The translations under genes and the position numbers were made by a program. From positions 372,001 through 436,000 of the forward strand of contig NZ_CAKAKL010000003.1 of assembly GCF_916619195.1 (NCBI RefSeq): a stretch of DNA of 64,000 bases. Direction: 5' to 3'. The stretch is from Inquilinus sp. Marseille-Q2685 (GTDB lineage: Bacteria; Pseudomonadota; Alphaproteobacteria; DSM-16000; Inquilinaceae). Shown here in pieces: positions 51,724 through 60,906 of this stretch. How positions within the stretch are numbered: the stretch's first letter is position 1; each line of letters begins with the position of its first letter. Below the pieces are notes generated by a model. That model was not told the origin of the DNA. It did not search any database and worked only from the letters and a program-made list of their open reading frames with translations.

Positions 51724-52500
51724 ATGGACCCGGCGCAGCTGTTCCGCAAGATCGGCCGCACGGCCCAGGTCCATATCCCGTTTCTTCGGGAACTGGGCAA
51801 ATCCGTCGAGCACCGATGGCGCCTGCTGATACGCGCACCCCACGACCGGGAGTTGGACGGATTGCGGCTGATTGATGTGCCTGGCAATGCGTTGTTCCTG
51901 GACGTCGGCGCCAATCGCGGCTGGGCCACCCGCTCCATCAAAGCCATCTGTCCAAACGTTCGCATCGACGGCTTCGAGCCGAATCCCGAAATGGCCCGCC
52001 GCATCGCCCATCTCTACCGCCCGCCGGACGCCTTCCACATGCTGGCCCTGGCGGACCGTACGGGGGAGTTTCCGCTCTACGTGCCGAGCTATCGGGGGCT
52101 GGCCTTCGACGGCCTAGCGTCCCTGAGCGAGACGGAGGCGCGCCGCTGGCTCAGCCGGGACACCCTGTTCGGATTCGATCCCAGACGCATGGCAATCCGT
52201 GAGATCGCGGTTCGCGTCACGACCTTGGACAGTCTTGGCCTCGATCCCTTCTTCATCAAGATCGACGTGCAGGGGCACGAATACGATGTGATCGCCGGTG
52301 GCTTGGCCACGATCGCGTCATCGCAGCCCATCATTTTCGCGGAAAGCCAGGTCCTGGATATAGAAAAGGTGCTCGGGCTGCTGTCGGACTGGAGCTATCA
52401 GGTCTGGCGCTTCGACGGCGCGTTTCGGGCAGGGGAGATTTCCGAGCAAAACGTGTATCTGGTGCCCGCGTCGAAGATCGGGCTGATCCGGGCGTCCTAG
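51724..52500 (+). CDS. FkbM-family methyltransferase
   Basis: A 258-residue SAM-dependent methyltransferase: FLDVGANRGWATRSIKAICP (motif I), IDGFEPNPEMARR, and the FkbM signature FFIKIDVQGHEYDVIAGG. FkbM enzymes O-methylate sugars or polyketides, and in polysaccharide loci they usually modify glycan residues. A GGAGATGAC site precedes the ATG at 51724; an in-frame ATG at 51670 would overlap the epimerase gene. It converges with the oxidoreductase gene by a 4-bp overlap. Confidence 0.82.
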   Translation: MDPAQLFRKIGRTAQVHIPFLRELGKSVEHRWRLLIRAPHDRELDGLRLIDVPGNALFLDVGANRGWATRSIKAICPNVRIDGFEPNPEMARRIAHLYRPPDAFHMLALADRTGEFPLYVPSYRGLAFDGLASLSETEARRWLSRDTLFGFDPRRMAIREIAVRVTTLDSLGLDPFFIKIDVQGHEYDVIAGGLATIASSQPIIFAESQVLDIEKVLGLLSDWSYQVWRFDGAFRAGEISEQNVYLVPASKIGLIRAS

Positions 52501-53528
52501 GCGTCCTGCCGGCAAGCCATCTCGTAGGGTGGAGCCGCCTCGATCCACGTCCCACCCGCTTCGGCAGAGGACATGCACGCGTCGACGATGGCGGCGAGCC
52601 GCACGCCTTGCCAACCGTCAGACACGGGTCTTTCTCCTGTTCGCACGCAACGCAGAAAACATTCGACCGCATTCGCCAAGGTTTCCCTTCGGCTGTGCAG
52701 CGGCAGAACCCTGCCGTTGAGACGATCTGCGTCGACGCCGCAAAGTCCATGTTCGTCCGCCACGGGGCGCGGACGCTCATGGAATCTGACCTTGTGATGG
52801 AGCTCCATGTCATCGAACTCGACGGCCTGCCGATTTGAGCTGATGACAATGCGCCGGGCTTTGGTCGATGCGGACCAGTTCACGTTGATTCCAGCTCTCA
52901 TGCCTGACGCATAAGTCAGCGCTATCCTCTGGCCAGGCGTGGCGGCGCCTTGAGTCGGCAGTTTTTTTGCGGAGACGGCGAGAGGGCTCTCACCGACGAG
53001 GAAGTCCAGAATGGCAAGGTCATGGATCGCAAGATCGTGAAAGATGGAGGTATCCTCTCGACACTGCCCTTTATTGGTTCGAATCGATTCGTAGCACCGG
53101 ACGTTTTCGAGATCTTTTAGGACGAGCATTTCCTTGATCAGCCTGATGCTGTCACTGTAGAGAAAAGTATGATCAACGAATAGAACCCGTCTGCGCTCCT
53201 GCGCCAGCATGACCAGTGCTCGTGCCTGGGCCGCCGTCTCTGCAATCGGCTTCTCGATCCAGACATGCCTTCCAGCCTCAAGAGCGGCTTTGGCGATGCC
53301 GTAATGGGTGTTGGCCGGCGTGGCTATGACCACGGCATCCATATTGCCTCTGCCCAACAGCTCGTCCGGGCTCGCCGCGAGCAAAGCATTCGGAAAATGG
53401 CGGCGGGCCTCCTCGCGCTTGAGAGGGGCGATATCGGCGATGAAGGACACGTCGAGTGCCGGCACTTCCGAGAAGCATCGGGAAAGTATCTTTCCCCAGT
53501 AGCCGAACCCGATGATGCCGATCCGCAT
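52497..53528 (-). CDS. Gfo/Idh/MocA-family sugar oxidoreductase
   Basis: A 343-residue NAD(P)-dependent oxidoreductase. The N-terminal Rossmann fold starts MRIGIIGFGYWGKILSRCF, with VVIATPANTHYGIAKAAL and the catalytic-region EKPIAET near 96. The C-terminal alpha/beta dimerisation domain includes SIFHDLAIHDLAILDFL. WlbA-type relatives oxidise UDP-N-acetylglucosaminuronate at C3 to prepare for a transaminase; the DegT-type gene at 57620 would fit that pairing. The start at 53528 removes twelve poorly conserved residues. Confidence 0.82.
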   Translation of the reverse strand: MRIGIIGFGYWGKILSRCFSEVPALDVSFIADIAPLKREEARRHFPNALLAASPDELLGRGNMDAVVIATPANTHYGIAKAALEAGRHVWIEKPIAETAAQARALVMLAQERRRVLFVDHTFLYSDSIRLIKEMLVLKDLENVRCYESIRTNKGQCREDTSIFHDLAIHDLAILDFLVGESPLAVSAKKLPTQGAATPGQRIALTYASGMRAGINVNWSASTKARRIVISSNRQAVEFDDMELHHKVRFHERPRPVADEHGLCGVDADRLNGRVLPLHSRRETLANAVECFLRCVRTGERPVSDGWQGVRLAAIVDACMSSAEAGGTWIEAAPPYEMACRQDA

Positions 53529-53694
53529 GCAGCGCCCCTCCCGCCCTGATCTGCCGCTCCTCAAATTACCACCCTCAATCTTCCGATTCTATCCAGCAGC
53601 ATCGCCGAATTTCCATGTTTCGATGAAATAACGGCATGGCGTTGCGTCGCCGACTGCCTCTGTTAAAGTGATCCGGGGTGGGGGGATGATTCGT
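53529..53694. promoter_or_regulatory. Divergent intergenic region, oxidoreductase / glycosyltransferase
   Basis: These 166 A/T-richer bases must hold promoters for both directions. A poor TTGCGT / TTAAAG pair (53642, 53663) faces the glycosyltransferase gene with a short spacer. GGGGTGGGGGG (53675-53685) is its ribosome-binding region. Confidence 0.35.
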
Positions 53695-54501
53695 ATGCCC
53701 GATATATCGATTGTGATTATCTCGACCAACGAGGGCGAGGAACTGGACCCTTGCCTGGCATCGGTGCTGGCCAGCTCTGCGGATTTCGAGCTGATCGTGT
53801 TCGACAACGCGTCCACGGATCAGACCGGCGACCTGCTGGCACGCAAATATCGCGACAGTCGGATTTCTGTCGTGACCAATCCCACGAAACTGGGATTTAT
53901 CGAAAACAATAACAGGGGAATAGCGATGGCGAGAGGTCGCTACGTCCTCCTGCTCAATCCCGATACGATTCTGAAGCCTGACACGCTGGCTGCCATGGTG
54001 AGCTTCATGGACGCTCATGCGGATGCTGCGGTTGCAACCTGCCGTCTGCTCTATCCCGACGGCGCACACCAGACACATGTCCGGCGCTTTCCGACGCTTC
54101 GAAGCTATTTTTGGCGCATTACCCATCTGGACAGGCTGTTTCCGCGTCTGCGATCTGTCGAACGGTATCTGATGAACGACCTGCGGCACGATCGGCCGGT
54201 CGAAGTGGACTGGTTCATCACCGCCTTTTTCTTCATGCGCAGACAGGTCATTGACCGGATCGGCGCGCTCGACAGAACGCTGCTGCAGCCGTTCTATTGT
54301 GAAGATCTTGAATGGTGCTATCGCGCCCGTCTTAGCGGTTACAAGAACTATTACCTTCCGAACGTTACGATCACTCACGTCTATCGCCAAAGCAGCAGCA
54401 AACGCTTCGGTCGCCTTTCCATCGTTCATTTTTGCAATATCGCAATATTCTTCTGGAAACATCGCATGGCGTTGCTGACTGGAAAGGTCGCCTCGACATG
54501 A
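53695..54501 (+). CDS. Glycosyltransferase family 2
   Basis: A 268-residue GT-A enzyme: DISIVIISTNEGEELDPCL, FDNASTDQTGDLLARKY, RYVLLLNPDTILKPDTL (DxD-equivalent in NPDT), WFITAFFFMRRQV and FYCEDLEWCYRARLSGYKNY. It resembles rhamnosyltransferase-like GT2 proteins of O-antigen clusters. It starts at 53695 or 53686; both follow a G-rich site. G+C is low (53881-53940 has 30 of 60). The stop overlaps the next start (ATGA). Confidence 0.85.
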   Translation: MPDISIVIISTNEGEELDPCLASVLASSADFELIVFDNASTDQTGDLLARKYRDSRISVVTNPTKLGFIENNNRGIAMARGRYVLLLNPDTILKPDTLAAMVSFMDAHADAAVATCRLLYPDGAHQTHVRRFPTLRSYFWRITHLDRLFPRLRSVERYLMNDLRHDRPVEVDWFITAFFFMRRQVIDRIGALDRTLLQPFYCEDLEWCYRARLSGYKNYYLPNVTITHVYRQSSSKRFGRLSIVHFCNIAIFFWKHRMALLTGKVAST

Positions 54502-55972
54502 GCGTGTTGTTGCTGAATCAGCCCTGGATCGAAAGCGAGGACGAGTACGGCCTTCGTGCGGGGGTCCGCTGGGCGCAGATCCGCAAGCGTGACCGCTCGA
54601 TGCCGTTTTATTCCTTTCCCTACGCACTTGCATGCGCCACCAGCTACCTCAATGCCAACGATGTTAAGGCCGTTCTGCGCGACAGCATCGCCTTGGGGGA
54701 GCGGAAGGAGCAGACGCTGCGGCACATCGCGGACCGCGATTACGACGTTGTCGTTCTGGAGACCTCGACAGCCTCCGTCGAATACGATCTCGGCTTCTGC
54801 GACGCGATCAAGGAGCTTCGTCCCGAGGTGACCGTCTGTCTTTCCGGGCAGCACGCCACCGCGATGCCGGAGGACGTATTGCGCTCTAGCCGCGCCGATT
54901 TCGTTTTGATCGGCGAATACGAAAAAACCCTCCTCGACCTCTGCCGGCGCCTGAATGCCGGCCAGGCGCCTGAGACCCAGATGAAGGGCCTAGCCTATCT
55001 GCGGGAGGGGCAGTTCATCAATGGAGGTCGACGGGAAGCTCTGGATCTCGGCGATTTGCCGCCGCCCTACAGAGACCCCTTGACGGTCCAGAAATACAGT
55101 GAGCCATCTGCTCGCTTCTTTCCCAACGCTGCCGTGATGACATCGCGCGGCTGTTCGTTCCAGTGCACATTCTGCGTTGAGGCTTCCCTCAACTATGGCT
55201 GGCCCTCGCGGTTCCGCTACCGTCCGCTGGAGAATGTGCGCGAGGAAATCCTGACGCTGGCCGCCGACCATGGGATCAAGGAGATTTTCTTTGATGACTC
55301 ATTCTTTACGGAAAAGCGCGCCATCGAGATATCGGAGTTGATGGGTTCTCTCCCTGTCCGGCTGCATTGGTCGTGCTGGATCGATCGAGGCATTTCCGAA
55401 GAGACCTTGAGACGAATGAAGCGGGCCGGGTGTTCGGGGGTTAAGTTCGGGGTCGAGACTTTCGATCCGGAGATCGGGCTCGCGGCACGGAAGAAGGTTC
55501 GTCGCGAGGCCGTGGAAGCGCTGGTCCGGCGCTGCCGCCGGGCCGGCCTGCTGACCCATGCCAGCTACGTCTTCGGACTTCCGGGCGAAACGCGGCAGAC
55601 CCTGGAAAGGACCTTGCAGGCAGCGGCTTCGCTCAAGACGACATCCTTTCAAGCTCCATCGCCGTCCCGATCCCCGGAACGGAGCTGTTTGAGCAGGCGC
55701 AGAGAAACGGCTGGCTGCGAACGACCAATTGGAACGAATACGAAGGGCAGGGCTCGTCCGTCCTGAGATACCGGGATCTGAGCGAGACCGACCTGGTCTG
55801 GGCCATGACCCAGGCGCGCCGGCTGAAGATCCGCAAGCTGCTGAAGAATCCTCTGGCGCTGTCTCTGTACGCCATCAAGCTTCTTCGGATGATGGGGCCG
55901 CGGGATTTCATCCGGGATATGCGTCGGAAGACAGCGTTTCTTCTGACGCGGGAAGCACAGCCGCGAAGATGA
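54498..55972 (+). CDS. B12-binding-type radical SAM enzyme, frameshifted near 55637
   Basis: The N-terminal 160 residues form a cobalamin-binding-like fold (VVLETSTASVEYDLGF, VCLSGQHATAMPED, DFVLIGEYEKTLLDL). The radical SAM domain follows, with the cluster motif in TSRGCSFQCTFCVEA and FGVETFDPEIG. The frame open from 54498 runs to 55766, but after LQAAASLK (about 55637) it becomes nonsense. The -1 frame then reads DDILSSSIAVPIPGTELFEQ and ends at a TGA at 55970-55972 that overlaps the next ATG (ATGA). Adding one base, for example a G at 55637, restores a protein of about 490 residues. There is no slippery heptamer, so a one-base deletion or a sequencing error is likelier than programmed shifting. 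HpnJ-like relatives act on lipids or sugars. Confidence 0.75.
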
Positions 55973-56610
55973 CGACTCCACCGACCACCGCATCCCGCGT
56001 TCCGACTTCGGGCAAGCGCGTTTTTGACGTCGCCGTCTCGGCGGTCCTGCTGGTGGCGCTGGCGCTGCCATTCGCCCTCGTCGCCATTCTCGTCGCGCTG
56101 GACTTGCGGGGAATGCCGTTCTTTTGCCAGCGCCGGATCGGCTGGAACGGCAAGCCTTTTACGATCTACAAGTTCCGCAGCATGAAAAAGGGCAGCCCGC
56201 CCGCCAATCCCGGCGACAATGCGGAGGTTCCGTTCCTTTACGTGCCGCGGCATGATCCTCGCATTACTCGCCTCGGCAGGTTTCTGCGCCGCTACAGCAT
56301 CGACGAGACCCCGCAGCTCTTGAATGTCCTTCTGGGCAACATGAGCCTGATCGGACCAAGGCCGTTCGATGTCCGCGATTTCGAGCAAGGCCCCTTTCCG
56401 TATGACGGTTATGGCGAATGGGCTCGGAAACGCCATTGGGCACGGCCTGGAATAACCGGTCTCTGGCAGGTATCGGGGCGCAACGACACCAGCTTTGCCG
56501 ATCTCATTGCTCTCGACCTGCGATACGTCATGGAATGGACGCCGGGCTTGGAGTTCTTGATTATTCGCCGGACCTTCAGGGCGGTGATGGGCGGCCGCGG
56601 TGTCTACTGA
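55969..56610 (+). CDS. Polyprenyl-phosphate sugar-1-phosphate transferase (bacterial sugar transferase)
   Basis: A 213-residue protein with one N-terminal membrane hairpin (about 17-42) and the family motifs RRIGWNGKPFTIYKFRSM, SIDETPQLLNVLLGNMSLIG, GPRPFDVRDF and PGITGLWQVSGRND. It is the short PglC-like type without the N-terminal membrane bundle of WbaP. It starts glycan assembly by moving sugar-1-phosphate to undecaprenyl phosphate at the inner membrane. Its ATG overlaps the radical SAM stop, and its end overlaps the next gene by 11 bp. Confidence 0.9.
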   Translation: MTTPPTTASRVPTSGKRVFDVAVSAVLLVALALPFALVAILVALDLRGMPFFCQRRIGWNGKPFTIYKFRSMKKGSPPANPGDNAEVPFLYVPRHDPRITRLGRFLRRYSIDETPQLLNVLLGNMSLIGPRPFDVRDFEQGPFPYDGYGEWARKRHWARPGITGLWQVSGRNDTSFADLIALDLRYVMEWTPGLEFLIIRRTFRAVMGGRGVY

Positions 56611-57646
56611 GCCTCTCGGCCGCGCCAGGAAAGCCCTGGCTCGCACCATGCGCTATGCCAGGGCCGGACTGTCCTGGAAAATCCGCGGCGACACCGTGCT
56701 GGGGTATGCGCCCGAGGAAATCTCCTTGGAGCTGACCAACAGCTGCAACTTCAAATGCGCATTCTGCCCGCAATCGGATCCCAAGCACTTCGATCATGTC
56801 GCGCGCACCATGTTGGACCCGGACGCGGCGGAACTGATGCTGACTCGGCTTCGCGAAGGCGGCGTCAAGACGGATGTGATGCACTGGACGCTCGACGGTG
56901 AGCCGTTCCTGAATCGCAATTTCGATGATATCTGCGCTCTAGCTGTCAAGCTTGGCTGGCGCCACTTCATCTTCGCAACGAACGGCTTTTACTGTACGCC
57001 GGCAAGGCTATCCACGCTGCCGCGACAGAACGGAGCGCGCTATGTCCTTCATGTCGATTTCTGTTCAGACGAAGCGCTCTTTGAAAAGCATCGCGGCCAG
57101 GCGGGGTCCTGGGAACGGATCAGACGCAACATTCTGGGCGTGGCGAACGACAGGGCTCTCGCGCATATCAGCGTCCAACTGACCGACATCTCGTCCTTTG
57201 CGATCGATGATGCCGATGTGTTGGAAAGGCGGTTCTCCGACCTGAAACGCATATTTTCCGGATGTCGGGGCATAACCTTCAAGACGCGGACGTTCCACAA
57301 CGCCTGTGGACACGTTCCGGAGCTGGCTGCGCGGAAGAAGGCCGCCAACCGCACCTACAATCTGTGCCCTTATCCCTGGATGTCGCTGTACGTGGCGTCG
57401 AACGGCGATGTGGTCGCCTGCTGTCGGGACCTGCGACACAAAACGGTGCTGGGCAATCTCATCACCGACAGCCTTCCTTCGATCTGGAATGGGCCGAGAT
57501 ATCAGCAAATGCGTGCAGTCTTGCTCGCCCGGAAGCCGGAAAGCATCGATGCATGTAAAAATTGCGATCTGCCTTACGACGCCAACAAATTCGCTCTCGG
57601 CCATATGATCCATATCGCGCTAAACCGGTTTGGCATGCTGCGGTAG
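56600..57646 (+). CDS. Radical SAM/SPASM enzyme
   Basis: A 348-residue protein starting at GTG. The cluster motif CNFKCAFC lies near 50; WTLDGEPFLNRNFDDI resembles the glycine-rich GEP motif. A C-terminal SPASM-like region carries CPYPW, CCRD and CKNC for an auxiliary Fe-S cluster. SPASM enzymes modify peptides, and some act on sugars or aminoglycosides, such as the BtrN type. In this setting a glycan or lipid-linked sugar is the likelier substrate; this is inferred. The 3' end overlaps the convergent DegT gene by 27 bp. Confidence 0.82.
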   Translation: MSTEPLGRARKALARTMRYARAGLSWKIRGDTVLGYAPEEISLELTNSCNFKCAFCPQSDPKHFDHVARTMLDPDAAELMLTRLREGGVKTDVMHWTLDGEPFLNRNFDDICALAVKLGWRHFIFATNGFYCTPARLSTLPRQNGARYVLHVDFCSDEALFEKHRGQAGSWERIRRNILGVANDRALAHISVQLTDISSFAIDDADVLERRFSDLKRIFSGCRGITFKTRTFHNACGHVPELAARKKAANRTYNLCPYPWMSLYVASNGDVVACCRDLRHKTVLGNLITDSLPSIWNGPRYQQMRAVLLARKPESIDACKNCDLPYDANKFALGHMIHIALNRFGMLR

Positions 57647-58837
57647 CGGCGCAGAGCGGGAAAGGGCGCGCGTCTCTGCCGCATCTCCAAGCTTGGTGTC
57701 CTCGATGCCGATGCCCGGGTCGGGTATGGACTCGGATTGCCGAATGGCTTGCCGCGTCGCACGACAGACCTCGTCGACCTGCTGCTCCGTCATCTCGGCG
57801 AACATCGGCAGAGACAGGGTTCTTTCGGATACGCGCTCGGCGATCGGAAAATCACCTCGCCGGTAGCCGAGATTGGCGTAGGCGGGCTGCAGGTGCACCG
57901 GCCGCGGATAGTGAATCCCGGTCTCGATCCCCGCAGCCGTGAGTGCGGCCCGCACTCGGTCGCGGTCGGAGACTTCGATCGCAAACACATGATGGACGTC
58001 GCTGCACCCCGCAAACGCCGTCGGATGATAGGCGATGCTGTCTCCCAGCCCTTCGCGATATCGTCGGGCATGGCAGGCCCGCGCGGCCGACCAGCGGTCC
58101 ACATGGTCGAGCTTCACCCGCAGCATGGCCGCCTGTATGGCGTCCATTCTCATATTGAAGCCGGCGAGGGCATGTTCGTTTGGTCGATCCTGCCCCCAAT
58201 GGCGCAGCAGGCGGATGCGTTCGGCCAATTCGGGATTGTTGGTGATGACGGCGCCGCCTTCCCCGAGTGCGCCAAGCGGCTTTGACGGGTAAAAGCTGAA
58301 GGTGCCGATGTCGCCGATCCCTCCGACGCGGCGTCCGTTGTGGAGGGCGCCGTGGGCTTGCGATGCGTCCTCGATCAGCCAGAGGCCGTGCGCTTTCGCC
58401 AAAGCCGCAAGGGCTGTCATATCGGCCGGGCGCCCATGCAGGTGCACGGGAATGATCGCCTTCGTGCGTGGTGTGACCGCGGCCCGGACAGCCTCGGCAT
58501 CGATTGTCCATGCATGAGGCTCGATGTCCACGAGAACCGGGCGCGCACCGGTATATTGGATTGCGGCGATGGTCGCCACAAATGTGAATGCCACCGTAAT
58601 GACTTCATCGCCTTGTCCGATGCCGCAAGCCAGCAATGCGAGATGCAGCGCGGAGGTTCCGGAGTTTACTGCTATAGCATGTGAGCTGTTGCAATAATTC
58701 GCGAACTGATTTTGGAATACATCAACCTCATCGCCAAGGCCATATCTGCCAGATCTGAGGACACGAATGGCTGCATCTTCGAGTGAATCGCGCAGGGATG
58801 CATTCTGTGCTTTTAGGTCGATCAGTAGAATACCCAT
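57620..58837 (-). CDS. DegT/DnrJ/EryC1-family PLP aminotransferase
   Basis: A 405-residue nucleotide-sugar aminotransferase: VNSGTSALHLALLACGIGQG, VAFTFVATIAAIQYTGA, IEDASQAHGA and the PLP lysine in FSFYPSKPLGALGEGG. It probably aminates a keto-sugar, perhaps one made by the Gfo/Idh enzyme encoded at 52497. The start at 58837 (MGILLIDLKAQ) matches family N-termini. A C-terminal extension of about 35 residues after the core is not conserved in type. Confidence 0.87.
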   Translation of the reverse strand: MGILLIDLKAQNASLRDSLEDAAIRVLRSGRYGLGDEVDVFQNQFANYCNSSHAIAVNSGTSALHLALLACGIGQGDEVITVAFTFVATIAAIQYTGARPVLVDIEPHAWTIDAEAVRAAVTPRTKAIIPVHLHGRPADMTALAALAKAHGLWLIEDASQAHGALHNGRRVGGIGDIGTFSFYPSKPLGALGEGGAVITNNPELAERIRLLRHWGQDRPNEHALAGFNMRMDAIQAAMLRVKLDHVDRWSAARACHARRYREGLGDSIAYHPTAFAGCSDVHHVFAIEVSDRDRVRAALTAAGIETGIHYPRPVHLQPAYANLGYRRGDFPIAERVSERTLSLPMFAEMTEQQVDEVCRATRQAIRQSESIPDPGIGIEDTKLGDAAETRALSRSAPLPQHAKPV

Positions 58838-59198
58838 AAATCTACTCCAGAAGCGGTAATTGACGTCACCGTTGTTGCCTGTTTCAGTCCGGCGCTTTGC
58901 AGGTGACCGGCCCAGGAAAATCACGCCGATTGAAGATGGCGTCTGCAATACGATCAACCCTAAAGAAGCCGCACTGGATCACCTTGCGGGGCGTGGGCGC
59001 GGCTCATTGCCTCGAAAGTACTCGAGAGAAGTCACGTTGTTGAGATGATGTCGGTCGAGAGTCTGGAGCGGATGCTCGATCAGCCGGAGATCGACGCCGC
59101 CCTCACCCTGGGTACCGTGCGCAATGGCGTTATCCGGCCGATGTCCTTCCCGGGAGGGAAGGGGACTCGTTCGGATCCGGCGAGCGCGGCTCAGCCGC
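58838..59198. other. 361-bp intergenic region, no gene supported; one hairpin
   Basis: CCTTCCC (59145-59151) and GGGAAGG (59156-59162) form a 7-bp stem with a four-base loop and may end the minus-strand GH114 transcript, though no T-run follows. A second small stem (GCGGC/GCCGC around 59190) is closer to that gene. The A/T-richer left part should hold the aminotransferase promoter. Short frames here look non-coding. Confidence 0.35.
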
Positions 59199-60041
59199 TC
59201 AGCACCATTTGTACTCGTAATCGGAATCGCCGGCCGGGACCACGTCCCGGTCGCGGTAGATGATCGAGATCTTGCTGCCGCGCGCGGCGCAGGCGGCGTT
59301 GAAGAAGCTGATCGGGTCGACCGGGTTGCCGTCCGCGTCCCGATCGTTGTCGTTGTACTCGATCTCGTAGACCTGGTTGCCGTAGACGTCGGTGAAGGCC
59401 TCGCACTCCGACCACACCTGGCATTCCTCGACGATCGCGAAGTCGAAGCCGATCTGCGAGATCCCGATCGGCGCCAGCTCGCTGGTGTTCTTCTGCGCGA
59501 TCGCGATGTTGGCGGCATGGGCGCGCTGGACCAACAGCTTGGCGAAGGCGGTGTTGCCGGCCTTGCTCAGCACGCCCTTGGAACGGGTCCAGGAATCGAG
59601 ATTGTCGGGCTCGACCGCCTTGAAGCCGTCGGCCGCGCATTTGTCGATCCAGGGCCCGACGATGGCCATCAGCGCGGTGCGCTTGGCCGCCGTGGAGGTG
59701 TCGAGGATGTACTCGTCCGGCCAATCCGGATCGATCACGTATTTGCCGTCCTTCTTGACCAGCAGGTTGGAGTGGTTCTGCGTCCACCACACCGCGTCGC
59801 CGGGCTGGGTCTGGAACGCATTGACGTAGCAGATGCTGTATTTGCCCGGGGCGGGCGCCGCCAGCCGGTCGCGGTCGACGATGGCGACGCCGGCCGCGGC
59901 GGCATAGGCGCCGCCGATCTGGTAGTCGAATTGCCCGTTCGCGGGCGGCCGGGTGAAGGCCAGGGCGCTCGCGGACCAGACCGCAAGGACGCTCGCCGCG
60001 GCGACGGCGGCGGCCGTCGTCCGGAACCACAATGCATGCAT
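59199..60041 (-). CDS. Secreted GH114-family glycosidase (endo-alpha-1,4-polygalactosaminidase-like)
   Basis: A 280-residue protein with a signal peptide (hydrophobic 10-28, ALA-F cleavage) and a GH114 TIM barrel. Conserved segments are FDYQIGGAYA, ICYVNAFQTQPGD, DEYILDTS, DGFKAVEPDNLDSW and LAQKNTSEL-like IAQKNTSEL. The family cuts alpha-1,4-linked galactosamine polymers; the GH114-like hydrolase domain of PelA trims Pel exopolysaccharide. Position beside the glycan island suggests a matrix-trimming role. The start at 60041 (MHALWF) directly precedes the signal. Confidence 0.8.
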   Translation of the reverse strand: MHALWFRTTAAAVAAASVLAVWSASALAFTRPPANGQFDYQIGGAYAAAAGVAIVDRDRLAAPAPGKYSICYVNAFQTQPGDAVWWTQNHSNLLVKKDGKYVIDPDWPDEYILDTSTAAKRTALMAIVGPWIDKCAADGFKAVEPDNLDSWTRSKGVLSKAGNTAFAKLLVQRAHAANIAIAQKNTSELAPIGISQIGFDFAIVEECQVWSECEAFTDVYGNQVYEIEYNDNDRDADGNPVDPISFFNAACAARGSKISIIYRDRDVVPAGDSDYEYKWC

Positions 60042-60242
60042 TTGGGGTCGTGACCTCTCGGGCCTGCCTTCCCCGCCTCGAGCCCGGTCGCTCTGGCGTG
60101 GTGGGGCCGGGCTGGTACCGGCTGGGGGCGGGCCATGGATAGGATGACGGTCCTCCGGCGCCGCGGTCAAGAGCCATCGCACTTGACGGCCGCCTGCGTT
60201 CAAATTAATAGATTGAGTGCTTAATTAATTCGAGTCGCAGAG
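60042..60242. promoter_or_regulatory. Divergent intergenic region with A/T-rich inverted repeat before tetR
   Basis: AATTAAT (60203-60209) and ATTAATT (60224-60230) are inverted copies with centres 21 bp apart, about two helical turns, in an otherwise G/C-rich stretch 13 bp before the tetR ATG. This is a probable promoter and TetR operator. The left part, nearer the GH114 gene, shows no repeat. Confidence 0.45.
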
Positions 60243-60851
60243 ATGGGGCGCAAGCTCGACCCCGAGAGATATGAGGCCCGGCGGCGGGAGATCCTGGAGG
60301 CGGCGATCGTCTGCTTCGCCCGCAACGGCTTCCACCAGACCACCACGGCGCAGATCTGCGCCGAGGCGGGGATGAGCTCGGGCAACATCTTCCACTACTT
60401 CGCCAACAAGGAAGCGATCATCGAGGCGATCGTGGCGGAAGACCGGCGCGAGACTGCCGCCTATTTCGCCGGTCTCGATGCGGTGGAGGACCAGTTCGGC
60501 GCGATCCTCGGCTTCCTCGACAGCTCGCTGGAATACGCGGTGGACGAGACCACCGTGCGCCTGATCCTGGAGATCGCGGCCGAGTCCATCCGCAACCCCG
60601 CGATCGGTGCGGTGGTGACGGCGTCGGACGCCGAGGCCCGGGCCGGCCTGGCGCAGGTCGTGCGCCGGGCGATTGCGCGCGGCCAGGTCGATGCCGGCCT
60701 CGACCCCGACGCGACGGCCACCTGGATCATGGCTCTGGTCGACGGCGTTTTCTCCCGCCTCTCGATCGACCCCGGCTTCAAGCCGCTGGAGCAGGCGCCG
60801 ATGCTGCGCCTGATCGTCGAGCGCTTCCTTCGGCCCGGGGGGCAAGCATGA
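60243..60851 (+). CDS. TetR-family transcriptional repressor
   Basis: A 202-residue regulator: helix-turn-helix at about 14-60 (RREILEAAIVCFARNGFHQT, QICAEAGMSSGNIFHYFANK) and a C-terminal helical ligand domain of the TetR_C_6/BetI-like type. It is the first gene of the efflux group and probably represses it through the A/T-rich operator just upstream. The ligand is unknown. Confidence 0.9.
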   Translation: MGRKLDPERYEARRREILEAAIVCFARNGFHQTTTAQICAEAGMSSGNIFHYFANKEAIIEAIVAEDRRETAAYFAGLDAVEDQFGAILGFLDSSLEYAVDETTVRLILEIAAESIRNPAIGAVVTASDAEARAGLAQVVRRAIARGQVDAGLDPDATATWIMALVDGVFSRLSIDPGFKPLEQAPMLRLIVERFLRPGGQA

Positions 60852-60906
60852 CGGGCAGCGAGACCGCCGCCTAGGCCGCAACAGCGGCAATCCGGTTTTC
60901 GAAGCA

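Noticed and set aside
55637-55766. Programmed frameshift in the radical SAM gene
   Set aside because: No slippery heptamer or downstream stem is visible; a simple one-base loss explains the data better.
58860-59048. 62-codon plus-strand frame in the intergenic region
   Set aside because: No ribosome-binding site, no recognisable features, and no overlap pattern like the real genes.
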